In this document: in pieces, positions 1-12,018 of the stretch
How positions within the stretch are numbered: position 1 is the stretch's first letter
Layout of the letters: each line of letters begins with the position of its first letter
Source: Ceratopteris richardii
Taxonomy: Eukaryota; Streptophyta; Polypodiopsida; Polypodiales; Pteridaceae
DNA: 64,000 nt
Reading direction: 5' to 3'
Assembly (NCBI GenBank): GCA_020310875.1
Contig: CM035444.1
Coordinates: forward strand, 113,082,295-113,146,294
Notes under the pieces: generated by a model
Seen by the model: the letters and a program-made list of their open reading frames with translations, nothing else
Databases searched by the model: none
What the model was told of the DNA's origin: nothing
Position numbers and translations under genes: made by a program

Positions 1-743
1 CTGCTATGATGGTCTGAGCAGTAGTCTGGTGACTTGTGTCCAATAGAATAATCTACTTCAGTAAACGAAGATCACCTAATACGTACTTCTTCAGAACAGA
101 CAGATATACCAAACACACATATATATATATACTGAAATTACAACTCATCGTATACCAACTACGAGCAACAAATATCTTGACAACAATCGACTCGTTATAG
201 ACTTAACAATGACCTACTCGTACTTCACCCGTTACAGATGATAGTTTTTCCTGAGATCGGAATCAATAGTGAACGTAGACGACTGCATCAAACTTGGTCA
301 CTACCAAAATGGTTAACATGCGATCAGTTCGGAACTACTTCCATACTTCCTCGTTCAGTATACTACTGACAAGTAACACACTGCACTTATTAACATTCAG
401 AGACACACTCAACCATTACCGAACAGATTCGTAACACAAGATTACTAATTCACACTCTGCACTACGGAGTGAATAAACGACTAACCAGGCGCAGAACAGA
501 ACAGAAATCAACACAAACAATACTCAGACTTCGTAACAGTGTACTAATAATCTGACAGATAATCAGGCGAATAAACTGGCAATTCCAAGAAAACCGTTTC
601 TCACAAGTGTCTCTCTCCATTCTCTTTACATTGCTTTATATATCTTTTTCAAGATGCGCGTACCAACTTTTTTGCACGGATTTTGATAATTCCGGTATAT
701 CAGGCGGTCATTACGTCTGTCCCACTCCGGCGACCGTCTAACA
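1..743. mobile_element. Possible LTR end fragment, unassigned
   Basis: No coding domain is visible. The block ends in TCTAACA just before a Copia RT fragment begins, and the solo LTR at 28,451-29,553 ends in the same seven bases. Read on the minus strand it has a TATA-like tatataaag near 630-640 followed by GT-rich sequence. Short stretches resemble the reverse complement of that solo LTR (for example gcgcagaacagaacag against gcgcaacagaacagag). I infer an LTR fragment in the opposite orientation, cut by the window edge. The resemblance is weak and needs an alignment. Confidence 0.3.
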
Positions 744-778
744 TATATGAGTTGGATGTTAGATGGTAATGTTGATCT

Positions 779-1440
779 AATACAAAGCTAGAATATTTGC
801 AAAAGATTATGTTCAAAAATATGGCATTGATTATGAGGAGACTTTTGCACCTACTTTGTGCATGAATACCATTTGTTCTATGATTGCATTGGCTGCCCAT
901 TGTGGTTGGAAAGTGCATCAATTGAATATAAAGACAACTTTTTTGAATGGTGATTTTCAAGAAGATGTTGATGTGAAGGAACCTCCTATATTTTCCATCA
1001 AAGGTCAAGAACATATGGTTTTCCACTTTTCTAAAGCTTTGTATGGACTTAAGCAAGCTCCATGTACATGGTATGACAATATACATAAATACTTGATTGC
1101 TCTTACTTTTATATGTAGTCTATTTAAAAGCAAAATTTATGTATCCAAATATGCGACTTATCGTTTAGTGCTTGGTCTTTATGTTGTTGACATTCCATTG
1201 ATTAGGTCATGTGATGAGAGAATTTTTATGCTTATGGATGATTTGGAGCATACTTTTGATGTCACATATCTTAACCTTTTGGAGTATCATCTTTGCATCT
1301 AGTTTGTCTTTGATGATGGAGGAATTGTTGTGCACAAAGCAAATTATATTGAGAAGCTACTTAGATGCTTTGGTTATGAGGATTGCAAGATTATCTCAAC
1401 ACTAGTGGAAACTAGATATAGATTCTCAATTGAGGATGCA
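779..1440 (+). pseudogene. Ty1/Copia reverse transcriptase fragment
   Basis: The translation follows the Copia RT order: KAR..AK.Y.Q..GIDYEETFAP, then a GW.VHQL.IKTTFLNGD block, then ALYGLKQAP..WY, ending near a CFGYEDCK block that is typical of the RT/RNase H linker. The closest relative in the window is the RT of element H (about 40.07-40.65 kb), which shares IALAAH.GW.VHQL.IKTTFLNGD. No gag, integrase, RNase H or LTR of this copy is present. It is an old, decayed fragment. Confidence 0.78.
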
Positions 1441-1479
1441 GGTGACACATTTGAACTTCATTCATTCTCATACTACTAA

Positions 1480-2147
1480 TAATCTATTGATAGAGAGCTC
1501 TTCCAACCATCATGTGTCTTTGTGCTTCGATCTCCATCTTCCCTCTTATGTGTACTTCTCGTCATGCTTCCTCACTCATTCAAAGAACCAACAAAAAACA
1601 ACTCTCCAAAAATGGCTAGTGAATTTTCTATCTCTTTGTCTGACACTATGTTTTATTGAAGACCATAGAGTTGCTAGAGATGTGTCACAAATATTTTAGC
1701 TACTTCTAGAGTTTTAGTTATAATTCACGTAGAAATGATCCATTTGTTCAATTGATCGACTATAATTCAAATTGCATCATGTGTTTTTTGGGTTCAAGGC
1801 AAGCCCATAATGAAGTCCATGGAAATACTTTTCCATTTACCATTGGGAATTTCCAAAGGCTTTAACAAGCCTCCTATCTTGAACTTCTCTTTTTTATTTA
1901 CTTGACATTTTGTAAGCTTAGTACATAGTTCTCTACATCCGTATGTACACTTGGCCCATACAATTGTTGTTTGACCAATTCATAAGTTTTCTCCTTCTTG
2001 GGTGTCCTACACTTTGGGCTTCATGTCAGTCAAACAAAAATCGCCTTCTAAGCTCTTGACACAAGGCACACATACCTTTAATCTTTATAACCTATTCATA
2101 TTGAATACTATAAATTTAAAACTTATCTTCATATAATGAGTGTGTAC
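1480..2147 (-). pseudogene. Gypsy 'N', integrase part (left piece)
   Basis: On the minus strand there is an H2C2-like stretch (GHPRREKTYELVKQQLYGP), then a GGLLKPLEIPNGKW block that matches the plant Gypsy motif GLLQPLPIPEWKW, and then SMDFI.GLP, the start of the integrase core around 1,730-1,880. Weaker integrase similarity continues to about 1,480. Protease, RT and RNase H of what is probably the same element lie at 20.02-21.73 kb in the same orientation, so the two pieces appear to have been separated by insertion of element K. It is strongly decayed. Confidence 0.7.
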
Positions 2148-2728
2148 TGTTTGATGCTATCTTGTTTGAATAACATTAAGAAACAGGGATGAATTTAAGA
2201 ATGAGGATTATGATTACAACATCGTAACCATAACATGTGTTTTTGTTCCTTAAATTATAGTTGCACACTTATTACGTTTAAGTTTTCATTGACACACTTT
2301 AGATTATAGCCAATACACGGCAAGTTTCAGATTACTTCGGAACAATTACAAACTTTGAGGATACAAGTAGGATTCAGAGATAATACCAAAATTGGATTTA
2401 TAGCAACATACAATGCACCATAAACATCACAAACATATATCTATGATTTTTCTTCAGAATTATTCCATAATACAGATAGAATAGCACAATCATCGATAGT
2501 TTTGCAATATCATCTTTACTTTTCTCTAATTTTGGACTCACCATATCTTCTCTCCTTTGCTTCATTCCATCCAATTTGAAGAGATAGGTTACACCACTAT
2601 GACACACCATTCTGCACTTTGAGACATAAAGGATATCACACTGCGAAAAACAACTCTTTAGATCTCTAAAAAACAACCCCTTCTCCTATTACAAAGAAAT
2701 ATGACTTACAAGTACTGGTCAATCCTTT
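2148..2728 (-). repeat. 3' LTR of Gypsy K
   Basis: It aligns by eye over its whole length with 19,422-20,010. Shared anchors include GCTATCTTGTT at the left end, GGGATGAATTT, TTGGATTTATAGCAACATAC, GGTTACACCACTATGACACA and ACCCCTTCTCCTATTA. The two copies differ at many positions, consistent with an old insertion. The exact right boundary is uncertain (2,721-2,728). Confidence 0.68.
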
Positions 2729-2740
2729 CCAGTGGATAGG

Positions 2741-3960
2741 CATGTGTATGCATGTGTGTATGCATACACACGTGCATATGCATGTGTGTATGCATATGCA
2801 TGTTTGTATGCATATGCATGTGTGTATGCATATGCATGTGTGTATGCATATCAATGTGTGTATGCATATGCATGTGTGTATGCATATGCATGTGTGTATG
2901 CATATGCATGTGTGTATGCATATGCATGTGTGTATGCATATGCATGTGTGTATGCATATGCATGTGTGTATGCATATGCATGTGTGTATACATATGCATG
3001 TGTGTATGCATATGCATGTGTGTATGCATATGCATGTGTGTATGCATATGCATGTGTGTATGCATATGCATGTTTGTATGCATATGCATGTGTGTATGCA
3101 TATGCATGTGTGTATGCATATGCATGTTTGTATGCATATGCATGTGTGTATGCATATGCATGTTTGTATGCATACACACATGCATATACATGTGTGTATG
3201 CATACACACATGCATATGCATGTATGTATGCATATGCATGTGCATGTGTGTATGCATATGCAGTGGATGTGTGTATGCATATGCATGTGCATGTGTGTAT
3301 GCATATGTTTGTGTGCATGTGTGTATGCATATGCATGTGTGTATGCATGTGCATGTTTGTATGCATATGCATGTGTGTATGCATATGCATGTTTGTATGC
3401 ATATGCATGTATGTATGCATATGCATGTGTGTATGCATATGCATGTGTGTATGCATATGCATGTTTGTATGCAGATGCATGTGTGTATGCATATGCATGT
3501 GTGTATTCATATGCATGTTTGTATGCATATGCATGTGTGTATGCATATGCATGTGTGTATGCATATGGATGTGTGTATGCATATGCATGTGTGCATGTGT
3601 GTATGCATATGCATGTGTGCATGTGTGTATGCATATGCATGTGTGCATGTGTGCATGTGTGTATGCATATGCATGTGTGTATGCATATGCATGTGTGTAT
3701 GCATATGCATGTTTGTATGCATATGCATGTTTGTATGCATATGCATGTTTGTATGCATATGCATGTTTGTATGCATATGCATGTGTGTATACATATGCAT
3801 GTGTGTATGCATATGAATGTGTGGATGCATATGCATGTGTGTATGCATATGCATGTGTGTATGCATTTGCATGTGTGTATGCATATGCATGTGTGTATGC
3901 ATTTGCATGTGTGTATGCATATGCATGTGTATGCATGTGTGTATGTGAGTGCGTGTGTAT
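2741..3960. repeat. 18-bp minisatellite, alternating purine/pyrimidine
   Basis: About 1.2 kb of near-perfect tandem copies of an 18-bp unit, GTATGCATATGCATGTGT. Variants have GTTTGT, ATACAC or an extra GTGTGC. The unit alternates purine and pyrimidine at every position and contains the self-complementary ATGCATATGCAT. Because 18 is a multiple of three and the unit has no stop codon in any frame, it stays open for long distances in all six frames; those ORFs are artefacts. It ends in degenerate TGTGAGTG/TATATG and (CT)n by about 4,040. It lies just inside K's 3' LTR. Confidence 0.97.
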
Positions 3961-4060
3961 ATGTGAGTGTGTATGTACATGTGAGTGTATTTATACATAT
4001 GCGAGTGTGTATGTATATGTATATGTTTCTCTCTCTCTCTATGTCAATCGAAAACAAGAC

Positions 4061-4277
4061 AATCACTTACATCGATGTAATTGTTTGAATCGTTGTCGTG
4101 AAAATCCACTTGAAGTTGTCCTTCGTCAAATTTCCAAAGACTTGATCCCAAAATCTCTTGCAGAGCTAAAGGGAGAAGATATTTTAAAAGGAAAAACATA
4201 AACAAAGAAAAAAGAGTGCTATAATATGTGCGATATACTTACCAAAACTTCAGATCTAGAAAAATAGAGGTGTACTT
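4061..4277. other. Unassigned sequence between minisatellite and (GA)n
   Basis: AT-rich sequence with no recognisable domain. By position it belongs to the 3' untranslated part of Gypsy K, between its downstream ORF region and the 3' LTR. Confidence 0.4.
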
Positions 4278-4322
4278 AGAGAAAGAGAGAGAGAGGGAGG
4301 GGGAGAGAGAGAGAGAGGGAGG

Positions 4323-4408
<86 letters not shown>

Positions 4409-4409
4409 C
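4278..4409. repeat. (GA)n microsatellite
   Basis: About 130 bp of GAGA with a few GGGA interruptions; the longest uninterrupted run is roughly 4,325-4,399. Purine on one strand throughout, so a triplex (H-DNA) candidate. Long Glu/Arg, Ser/Leu or Arg/Glu ORFs across it are artefacts. Confidence 0.96.
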
Positions 4410-4517
4410 AAATAGAGATAGGTTGTTCGCGTGCACAAAGTTGACAGTGGAAGATTTAGTTTCAAAACGCCTGAAATGTCGAATTTTTGCTCTCGGGCCC
4501 AGTTAAAATAGGGCATT

Positions 4518-4586
4518 GATATGAGCATCGATATAAGCATCAGTAATTTACTGGAAATTACCGAAACTTATACCGATGCTCATATC
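4518..4586. repeat. 69-bp imperfect palindrome
   Basis: The block starts with GATATGAGCATCGATATAAG and ends with CTTATACCGATGCTCATATC. The two halves are inverted repeats with a few mismatches and almost no loop. It can form a long hairpin or cruciform. It lies in non-coding sequence between the (GA)n tract and the coiled-coil region. A decayed foldback element is one reading. Confidence 0.85.
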
Positions 4587-4739
4587 GACCGAGCTGTACC
4601 GACGCATCCATTGCCTAGTCGAGTTTCCAAAATGTTTTGATGGTCATACCGACTCCGACCCGTGACCGTTGGTATTCCGATCATCAGTATGCCCTTGATG
4701 TGTTGTAATGATATCTCATAATTTTACAAGACTTTCTTT

Positions 4740-7700
4740 GTTTACTTTCTCCACTTCATCTAGTTTTGTCTTATGCTTTAGATCCATAATAGCCACATTT
4801 CTTTTTAACTCTTCTATCTCCATATCTTTACCTTCCAAAACTGCGTTTGTATTTGTACATCTTCCTTTCTAGTCTGCTACCTGCTTGTCTAAATTTGCAA
4901 TTCCAAATAATTGTGCTTTCAAAGTATCATGCCCTCCCTGCATGGTGCGAAGTTTGTCTTCTAGAGCTGTATATTCTGAGTTCCAAACTGCCACCTTTTC
5001 TTCGGCATATATTACAACTGCTTCCTGTTTGGAGAGTTCGTCCACTTGATTATCAAATTTCTTCTTGAATCTCTGAACTTCCTGTACTTCTTTTTTGAGC
5101 TTGGCGGTTAACTCTTTATTAATTTTCTTCAATTTTTACAGTGCCTTGGATATCTGCTCAGCTTCTACTTGCAACTGTTCTATTCTCTTTGATTTTTTTT
5201 CTGATTCCGCTTTGATGTTGGTATTTTCCTCAAAACCTTCATTCAACTCCTTGATGAGTTCTTCATGAGCAGCACTATCTCTATTGGCTAGGTTGTTCCA
5301 AAGTTCATTGAATTCTGCCCTTGAGTGGTTGATTTCCGCATCCATACATTTCGTTTCTTCTACCCACACTCATTTTAGCTCAATTAAAGTCTAATATTTC
5401 TTTTGTAGTTCATCCATATGGAATGCTGCCCAATGAATGGCCCTGGCCATATCACCTAGATATTTTGGTTTACAAGACTCCTATGGGAACATCCAGGGAT
5501 ATATGTTATCACTGCACTGTACCAGTGGTAGCTTGACTCTTGCATCTTTTTGCTTACATTTATCGCTAAGATTACAAAAGTTGAAATTGGGGAGTACTAG
5601 AAGTTTTTGGGAACCCTCTCTACATTTCGGTCTGTTTCCACATTTTGCTTTTGGAGGTGCTCCACTTCCACATCTACTTCCACTCTTCGGAGCCTTTCTT
5701 CTTCTTCTTATTCTTTTGCTTTCCTCTTGGTTTCTTCTTCTTCTACTTTCCTCCTTTCTTCTTCTTCTTCTTGTTCTTGTTCTTCTTGTTCTTCTTGTTC
5801 TTCTTCTTCTTCTTCTTCTTCTTCTTCTTTTGCTTTCCAGTCCTCCTTTTTCTTCCTGAATCTTTTTTCCTCCATCTTCCAGTGATTCTATTCCACTTTT
5901 CGCTGTCAAGCCTCTTCCTCCGGATTCCTATCACCTGTCTTTTGCTCATTGGAGGTTCCAACTACTGGGTTTCTTTCAGTGGGTCTCTTTTTTAGGGCTT
6001 GCAAGAAGAATTCTACCATGAAGATTGTACATTCTCTAGGCAAGAAGGGAGGGTTATCGGGAAGAAGTAAAGTAAATAGTATTCTAATTTTGGTGTCCAA
6101 TGTGGCATTGACCACCCCACCTATCCTTCGGTAAACTCGTTGGATATCCTTCATCTTTTAGAAGATTCATTCTGCCCAATTCATGTGTGTCTTAGTAGAT
6201 TCCTTCATTGTTGAGTACAACAACTGGGATACTTTGCAATGGCTTGCTTGTACATTGATAATTATGGACATGCACAAAAGTCCAAGTTTCAAAGGATTAT
6301 CATACAGAATTTGGGAGAATTTGTATTCTCTAGATCATGGTCTTCCGAAGACTTTGGTTACTTCCACTCTGTCCACAGTTTCCATAACTGCTATGATTCT
6401 TGTATTCGCTATCTATAGCCATTCTGCAATCACTTCTATCATTAAGATTAGGGGAAAAAATGAACCCTGCATGGTCCTTTTAGATTAAGAGGTGATTAGT
6501 GATGGACCAATGAGAAGAGGGTGGTGGCCATAGTCTACTCCCTTCATGACCTAGACTAGGCATAGGATTCCCTTGTTTTTTTGTAGTCAAAGGTGGTATG
6601 AATGACTCAAAACTAGGAGTTCTTCTATAAAAATGGTTTGATAGGCCTAGAGTTTCAATCATAACCATTGGATGAACTCAAAGATCCAATGGCTCATGTT
6701 AAATATCAAGAAAAAATTCAGCATGCAATTTTGTCCATTGGATGTGGTGAGGATCTAATAGTCTATCTTGAAACTCAAGAAAAAATGTGCCTTTGTATTT
6801 GTATCATTGGATGGACCCAAAAAATAATGGTTTAGATTAATTCGGTTTACGTTTGCACCACTCTAAATTGCATCTGTTGGATCCTTGCTTGATCTAATGG
6901 TTGCAAAGCATTACTTTTAAAAGGATCCCAAGGTTGTTTCTAAACCATTGGATGATTGATCCATCAAATGAAACATAATTATACTACCATGAAACTACAC
7001 CAAGTCATTTCTATTTTTGTGCCTATCCAAACCCTCTCTCAACTCATTGAATGGTTGCTATTTTGTCTTGTTGTGACTGACACTAAGTCCACAATCCTAA
7101 CCATGGGTCATCTCATCTAATGGACAAGAGTTCCTATAATTGCCCATTTTTTAGAGAAAATTTTGTTGCCTTGTGATAGACACGCTGCGGACAATCACAT
7201 TCATGGATGCGGTCATATCCAAGGGCAAAGAATGCCTTTGAACCCACTTCGGCTGACCAAAAACTTGAGAACAATTATTGTATTCTGAAAACCACTAGTG
7301 ATATTTTTTTCTAGCTTTTAACCCTCTTTTTGCTGATCTTAATCCCTGAAATTTAGGGATCCTTAAAAGGCCCATGCAAGGTTCATTTTTTACCCTAATG
7401 ATTGGAAAAGCTCTCCTTGTCCAATATGTAGGTAGATCTATTGTGTGTTGAGATCGTTGCCATCTATCTGTCTAGCTATCTCTTGTGCTATTTCCTTTGA
7501 GAGTGCATGCAGCTAAATATTGCACCAATCGATAAGTGCTACTTTTAGCAAGTCATGGCACTTGAGCCAATCTACTTGCTTTTGAGAGAAGCAATTAGGA
7601 ATATTCAAAAGATGGTCATCAAAGAAATTGACCGCCATCACTGATCTGTTTGTTTTGTTGTAGTGTGCACAAGAATTTGATTTTGCAGAGTGCTCTATTT

Positions 7701-7840
7701 GCTTCTTCGCCAAATAACCTAGATAAAGGAAAATCCATATCCTTTTTTTGCCTGCCTTTGTGAGTTGTGAGCACCTGATATGCATCATGATTACCACATC
7801 TATTGTATTTACTATGTCTGCTCTATGCTTATCATGCACC
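4740..7840 (-). pseudogene. Gypsy K: post-integrase extra ORF region with coiled coil
   Basis: This region lies downstream of K's integrase and before its 3' LTR. The minus strand first gives a segment with WLKCHDLLKVALIDWC and, after the TIR insertion at 6,447-7,399, a further globular-looking part. Next comes a Lys/Arg/Glu low-complexity tract from TTC repeats (about 5,700-5,860), then long heptad-like stretches (ELTAKLKKEVQEVQRFKKKF, EINHSRAEFNELWNNLANR) at about 4,870-5,370. No known domain is recognised. The layout of head, charged linker and coiled coil parallels the extra ORF of Gypsy F. It is decayed. Whether it is a retroelement accessory ORF or captured host sequence is inference from position. 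Confidence 0.42.
6447..7399 (-). mobile_element. Non-autonomous TIR element, copy 1
   Basis: It is bounded by inverted repeats of about 36 bp. The left end is ATTAGGGGAAAAAATGAACC and the right end is its reverse complement with ACCC for CCCC. The interior has no coding sequence. It is inverted relative to copy 2: the 90 bp after its left TIR (GGACCAATGAGAAGAGGGTG and following) match the reverse complement of copy 2's right end. The interior carries CCATTGGAT-type motifs about every 70 bp (6,665, 6,735, 6,804, 6,874, 6,945), several paired with an inverted ATCCAATGG. I see no clear target duplication. Superfamily unassigned; hAT- or Mutator-like are both possible. Confidence 0.8.
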
Positions 7841-7998
7841 TCAAGATGAAGAACATCATATTAGGGAATCAAATATGAATCAGCCAACTACCCACCATCT
7901 TTGATGACTTGTACAATTTTGCATGTTGGGTAGTTATTCTTTGAATTTCGCACGTCAGAGGATAGCCATATTTATTTATTTATGTTTTATTTTTATGT

Positions 7999-8140
<142 letters not shown>

Positions 8141-8229
8141 ATTACAGGCTAGAGGAGTGTTAGGGTTGCAACTTTGACCCATTATTGATTGTAGGTAAAA
8201 GTTCTCTCGACAAGGTAGCTAGTCGGAAA

Positions 8230-11200
8230 GATGCTCATCTGCATAATTCATGGATTTGGAATGGACCTATCCATCGTAACTTCAACTTGCCCATTTTTCT
8301 TTTCATCTTTGAGTGAAACTACAATACTAGATCACCGAGCTGAAAATTTTGCATCTATAAATTTGGGTCATGCCATTTCTTCTATCTATTTTGCATTGCC
8401 TGAAGTAACAAGAAACTAGAATATCTATGTTCTTCTAGCTACCATAACTTATCCATTTTGTAGGCAAAAGAGTCTTCTAGAAGTAAGTGTTTCTGTACTA
8501 CAATTCATAGATTGGGTACCACAAATTCAAATGGAAGAATTGCTTCGTCTCCATACAAGGGTTTAAAAGGTGTATTTCCGATCGAGACTTTATAGGAGGT
8601 CCAGTATGCCCATAGTACAGTAGGAAGTATATGTTCCCATTGATATGTAGAATCCAAAATCATTTTTTGTAACAGTTGTAGAGGAACCTTGTTCATACTT
8701 TTTGCTAAACCATTGGATCTTGGATAATATGGTGAGCTATATTTGTGTTTGATTTGATATTCCACAATTAATTATGAAATGATTTGATTAAAAAAAAATA
8801 GTGTGATGATTGGACACTAGTTCTAATAGCAACCCAAACCATGAAAAAAATGTCATACTAGGGCTTTTTAGCTACTATCCGTGCCATAGCATTCCTTGTA
8901 GCCCATGCTTTTGCCCATCATGTATAGTAATCAGTGCAAGTCAGAATGCAGAGTGCTCTAGTCAAGGCTTAAGGAGGTTTAATTGGACCAATGAAATAAA
9001 GGTTCCATTTTTGAAATGGCTCTAATGGGAGGACTGGTTGCAATGGAAAATGATGATTGTCTCATGGTTCTCCACTACACTGACAAGGATCACAGTTTCC
9101 TACCACAATAAGCATGTCTGCATACATTGTAGGCCACCAAATTCTAGCTTGTTGAATCTTTCGCACCGTCATCGAATGATTAAAGTGTCCTCCAGCTTCA
9201 CCAGCATGTGCCTCTTGAATTACTATGGCAACTTCGTGCGTAGGAACACAGTGCATCCAAACACCTTTAGGGTCTTTATGATATATCTATCCCATTATGA
9301 TTGTAAATTGGCAGCTCTAAAGACCTAGTTCTTCTATGCTGGTGACTGTAAATGAGAGGATGCTACTCCATTTTCCAAAAAATGCAGCATTTCCTCATAC
9401 CAAGAGGGGAACATCTGTGGAGACTCTTCAATTTCTAGAACCATAAAGACATCCATTTCCAAAAGATTGTCATCAATTCCTGTCAGTGGTTCACCATGAT
9501 CGATACGTGATAAGAAATCGACAATTGCATGACTAGCTCTTGGCCTGTGAACAATATCATACTCAAACTCTTGTAGTAATAAGACCCATCGGGCAAGCCA
9601 GCCTATGAGATTGTGCTGTTTCACTAGATATAGGAGTGCACTATGATCAACATGAAAAGTAAAAGATTTTCCCAATAAATAATGTTGAAATTTCTTTATA
9701 GAGTAGATTAGGCCCACACATTCACATTCGGTAGTAGAGTAGTTCTGTTCTACAGAGGTCAATCTTTTGCTGGCATAATAACAGGTCAGAACCAATGTCA
9801 TCCCTCTTTTCGCATAAGCACACTTCCTATTGCTTTATCTGAAGCATCCATTAATACATGGAATGGTTTCTTTAAATCGACAGCTTTCAACATAGGTGTG
9901 TTGGCAAGCATTTTTAGTAGCCATTCAAAAGCCATTTGTGCATTCTCTTTCCATTGGAATTTGGAGGGTCATACCTGTGCCAATTTGTTAAGAGGGATTG
10001 TGATATGGGTTAGACCTCGTAAATTTCACCCATGCCATCATACTTGGCCTAAGAATTGCAGGAATTATTTTGGATTTTTTAGTGCTGGAGTCTCCAAAAC
10101 AACTTTGACCTTGTAAGGGTCTACTGCTATACCATCCCGAGAAATGATATGGCTGAGAAATTTGTTGCATTTTACTATGAAGGTCAATTTTTTCAGATTA
10201 AGATAGAGTCATACTTTTCGACAAGCATCAAAACATGCTCAAATGTTCCCAATGTACCACATTTTTTTTGAAAACAGAGAAATCATCTCAAAAAATCCGC
10301 ATGAATGAAGTTAAGTATGGTGCAAAGATCTGTTGCATACATCTTTTGGAAGGTACTGGGAGCATTCCTCAATCCAAACCATATGATCGTGCAAGCGAAT
10401 ACACCCCAATTAGTGATGAAATTCATCTTCAAAATGTCTTCTTCTACGATAGGAACTTGATTGTATCCACTAGATCCATCTAGAAAGCAGTACATTTCCC
10501 TTCTTGTGACTTCATCTTGCATACTATCTAAGAATGGCACGAGGAAAGGGTCCGGTATAGTAGGTGCATTCAAATTTTGGTAATCTACACAAATATGCAG
10601 CTACTTTTTTTTCTTTGCCATGATCACCATTGGAGATACCCACTTTGGAATTTCAATATGGACAACATAGCCCATGTTGATTAGCCGATCTAGTTCGTGC
10701 TTAACCTACAATGAAAAATTTGGGTTCATCCTGTATCTTTGCTGCATAATTGGAGTTGCATCTAGCTTAAGTAAAATTCTAAGATGATAGAGACTGGGAT
10801 CCAAGCCTTTCATATCGACATAAGTCCAAGCGAACACATCCTTATAGTCTTTTAACAAGGTAATCAGGGCATTCCAAAATTTCGAAGAAAGCTTCACACA
10901 AATTCTTATTTTTTGTGGTTCTTCTTTTGTGCCCAAATTAACTACTTCTAGGAGATCTTCTCAAACTCATATCTTTGCTTGCTCCATCGAATCTTTGATG
11001 ATAGGATCTGCATCTTTGTCCAAATCTAGATCCATAAGCTCACCATAGATAGATGCTGCCATACTGTCACAAGTTGAACTAATCACTGGCTCAACATCTA
11101 CTATGTCGAATGAAATTAAGTCTCGATTAGCTTCTAAAAACTTTTGCTCCTCATTTTCTTCAAGTCCATCCAACATGTGAGGTGGCTCCACAAGTACGGG

Positions 11201-11640
11201 TTTATTTTTGAGAGGCAAAACTATTCATCTTCCAACTAGACCAAAAATTTAGCATGTCCTCTCCAAAAGTGATGGTTTTGGTGGCCCAATTCTACCTCAC
11301 TTTAGCATTCCTCGACCATGGTCTCCCCAACAGTAAATTATAGTCGAGATTCTTACGTTACAACACCACAAAATTAATGAAAAAACTATGTTGGAAATTA
11401 TCATTGGAATGTCATTGATTGGTCCCACTTGTTGTAATCTGGATTGGTCTGCCATTTGAACAAAATTAGAGCTAGTTCAATGTCGACGCAACCCATTTGT
11501 TGGCAAGTGTTTGTAGATGCAATATTAATACTAGATCCTTCATCAATTTGCACTTTTGAAATAGCTTTATTTTTGTACCATACTATAATATCCAAAACTG
11601 CATAGTCCACCATTTTGTTTGATACCTCTTTGAACATACT
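8230..11640 (-). pseudogene. Gypsy K: protease, RT, RNase H and integrase
   Basis: Domains read right to left. Protease with VQIDEGSSINIAST near 11,540. RT with FLDGSSGYNQVPI and FGLRNAPSTFQKM at 10,280-10,575. RNase H with SVEQNYSTTECECVGLIYSIKKFQHYL and FHVDHSALLYL at 9,334-9,801. Integrase with an HAGEAGGHF..C.PC H2C2-like module at 9,062-9,256 and a core segment YYPRSNGL..S.NK, with WAYWTSYKVSIGNTPF, at 8,505-8,765. The order PR-RT-RH-INT defines Ty3/Gypsy. Many breaks; a fossil. Confidence 0.82.
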
Positions 11641-11668
11641 AATGTCATGAGGAAGGAGATAAGGAAGA

Positions 11669-12018
11669 CACACACACACTCACAATCAAAGAGAATCACA
11701 CACTCAGATTGAGGCAAGGAAGAATGATCTTCTTCTTCTTCTTCTTCTATTACATAAAAAGGAAGGTACAAGAATGACCTAAAAACAAGAATACAACAAG
11801 TGCAATATATAAAGATTGGTACATAAGGAAAAATCTAATGTCTGCAAATAAGTGAGCTGGCGAGAAACAAATGTGCCATTACTCTCGATAGATAAGTCTA
11901 GTACATCTCAATGAAGTATCCTTGACATATACCAACATGACCACTATACATGTCAGAGAAATGAAAAACTGATACATGTCATCCTGGATCATCACATGTT
12001 GAGGTTGATATCTCAACA
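11669..12018 (-). repeat. 3' LTR of Copia L
   Basis: Matches 16,074-16,431 across its length, including (TTC)n, TTACATAAAAAGGAA, CAATATATAAAGAT and ATCATCACATGTTGAG. The outer boundary is blurred by a (CA)n tract. The sense LTR starts TGTTGAGATATC. Confidence 0.85.

Noticed and set aside
2741-3960. CRISPR-like array
   Set aside because: Units are contiguous with no unique spacers; this is a plant minisatellite.
2666-4201. Several 160-490-residue ORFs in all six frames made of His/Met/Thr, Ala/Tyr or Cys/Ile repeats
   Set aside because: They are translations of an 18-bp tandem repeat that has no stop in any frame.
4228-4540. Glu/Arg and Ser/Leu repeat ORFs
   Set aside because: Artefacts of the (GA)n tract.
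4869-5369. Coiled-coil ORFs as a host myosin- or kinesin-like gene
   Set aside because: No motor or other host domain, and the position between a Gypsy integrase and its 3' LTR, together with strand agreement, fits an element ORF better.
5437-5995. Ser- and Phe/Leu-rich ORFs on the plus strand, and poly-Arg/Lys ORFs
   Set aside because: They are readings of a TTC/GAA low-complexity tract within Gypsy K's coiled-coil region.
8800-9330. Plus-strand ORFs opposite Gypsy K integrase as independent genes
   Set aside because: They are antisense shadows of the integrase and RNase H region and show no domain.
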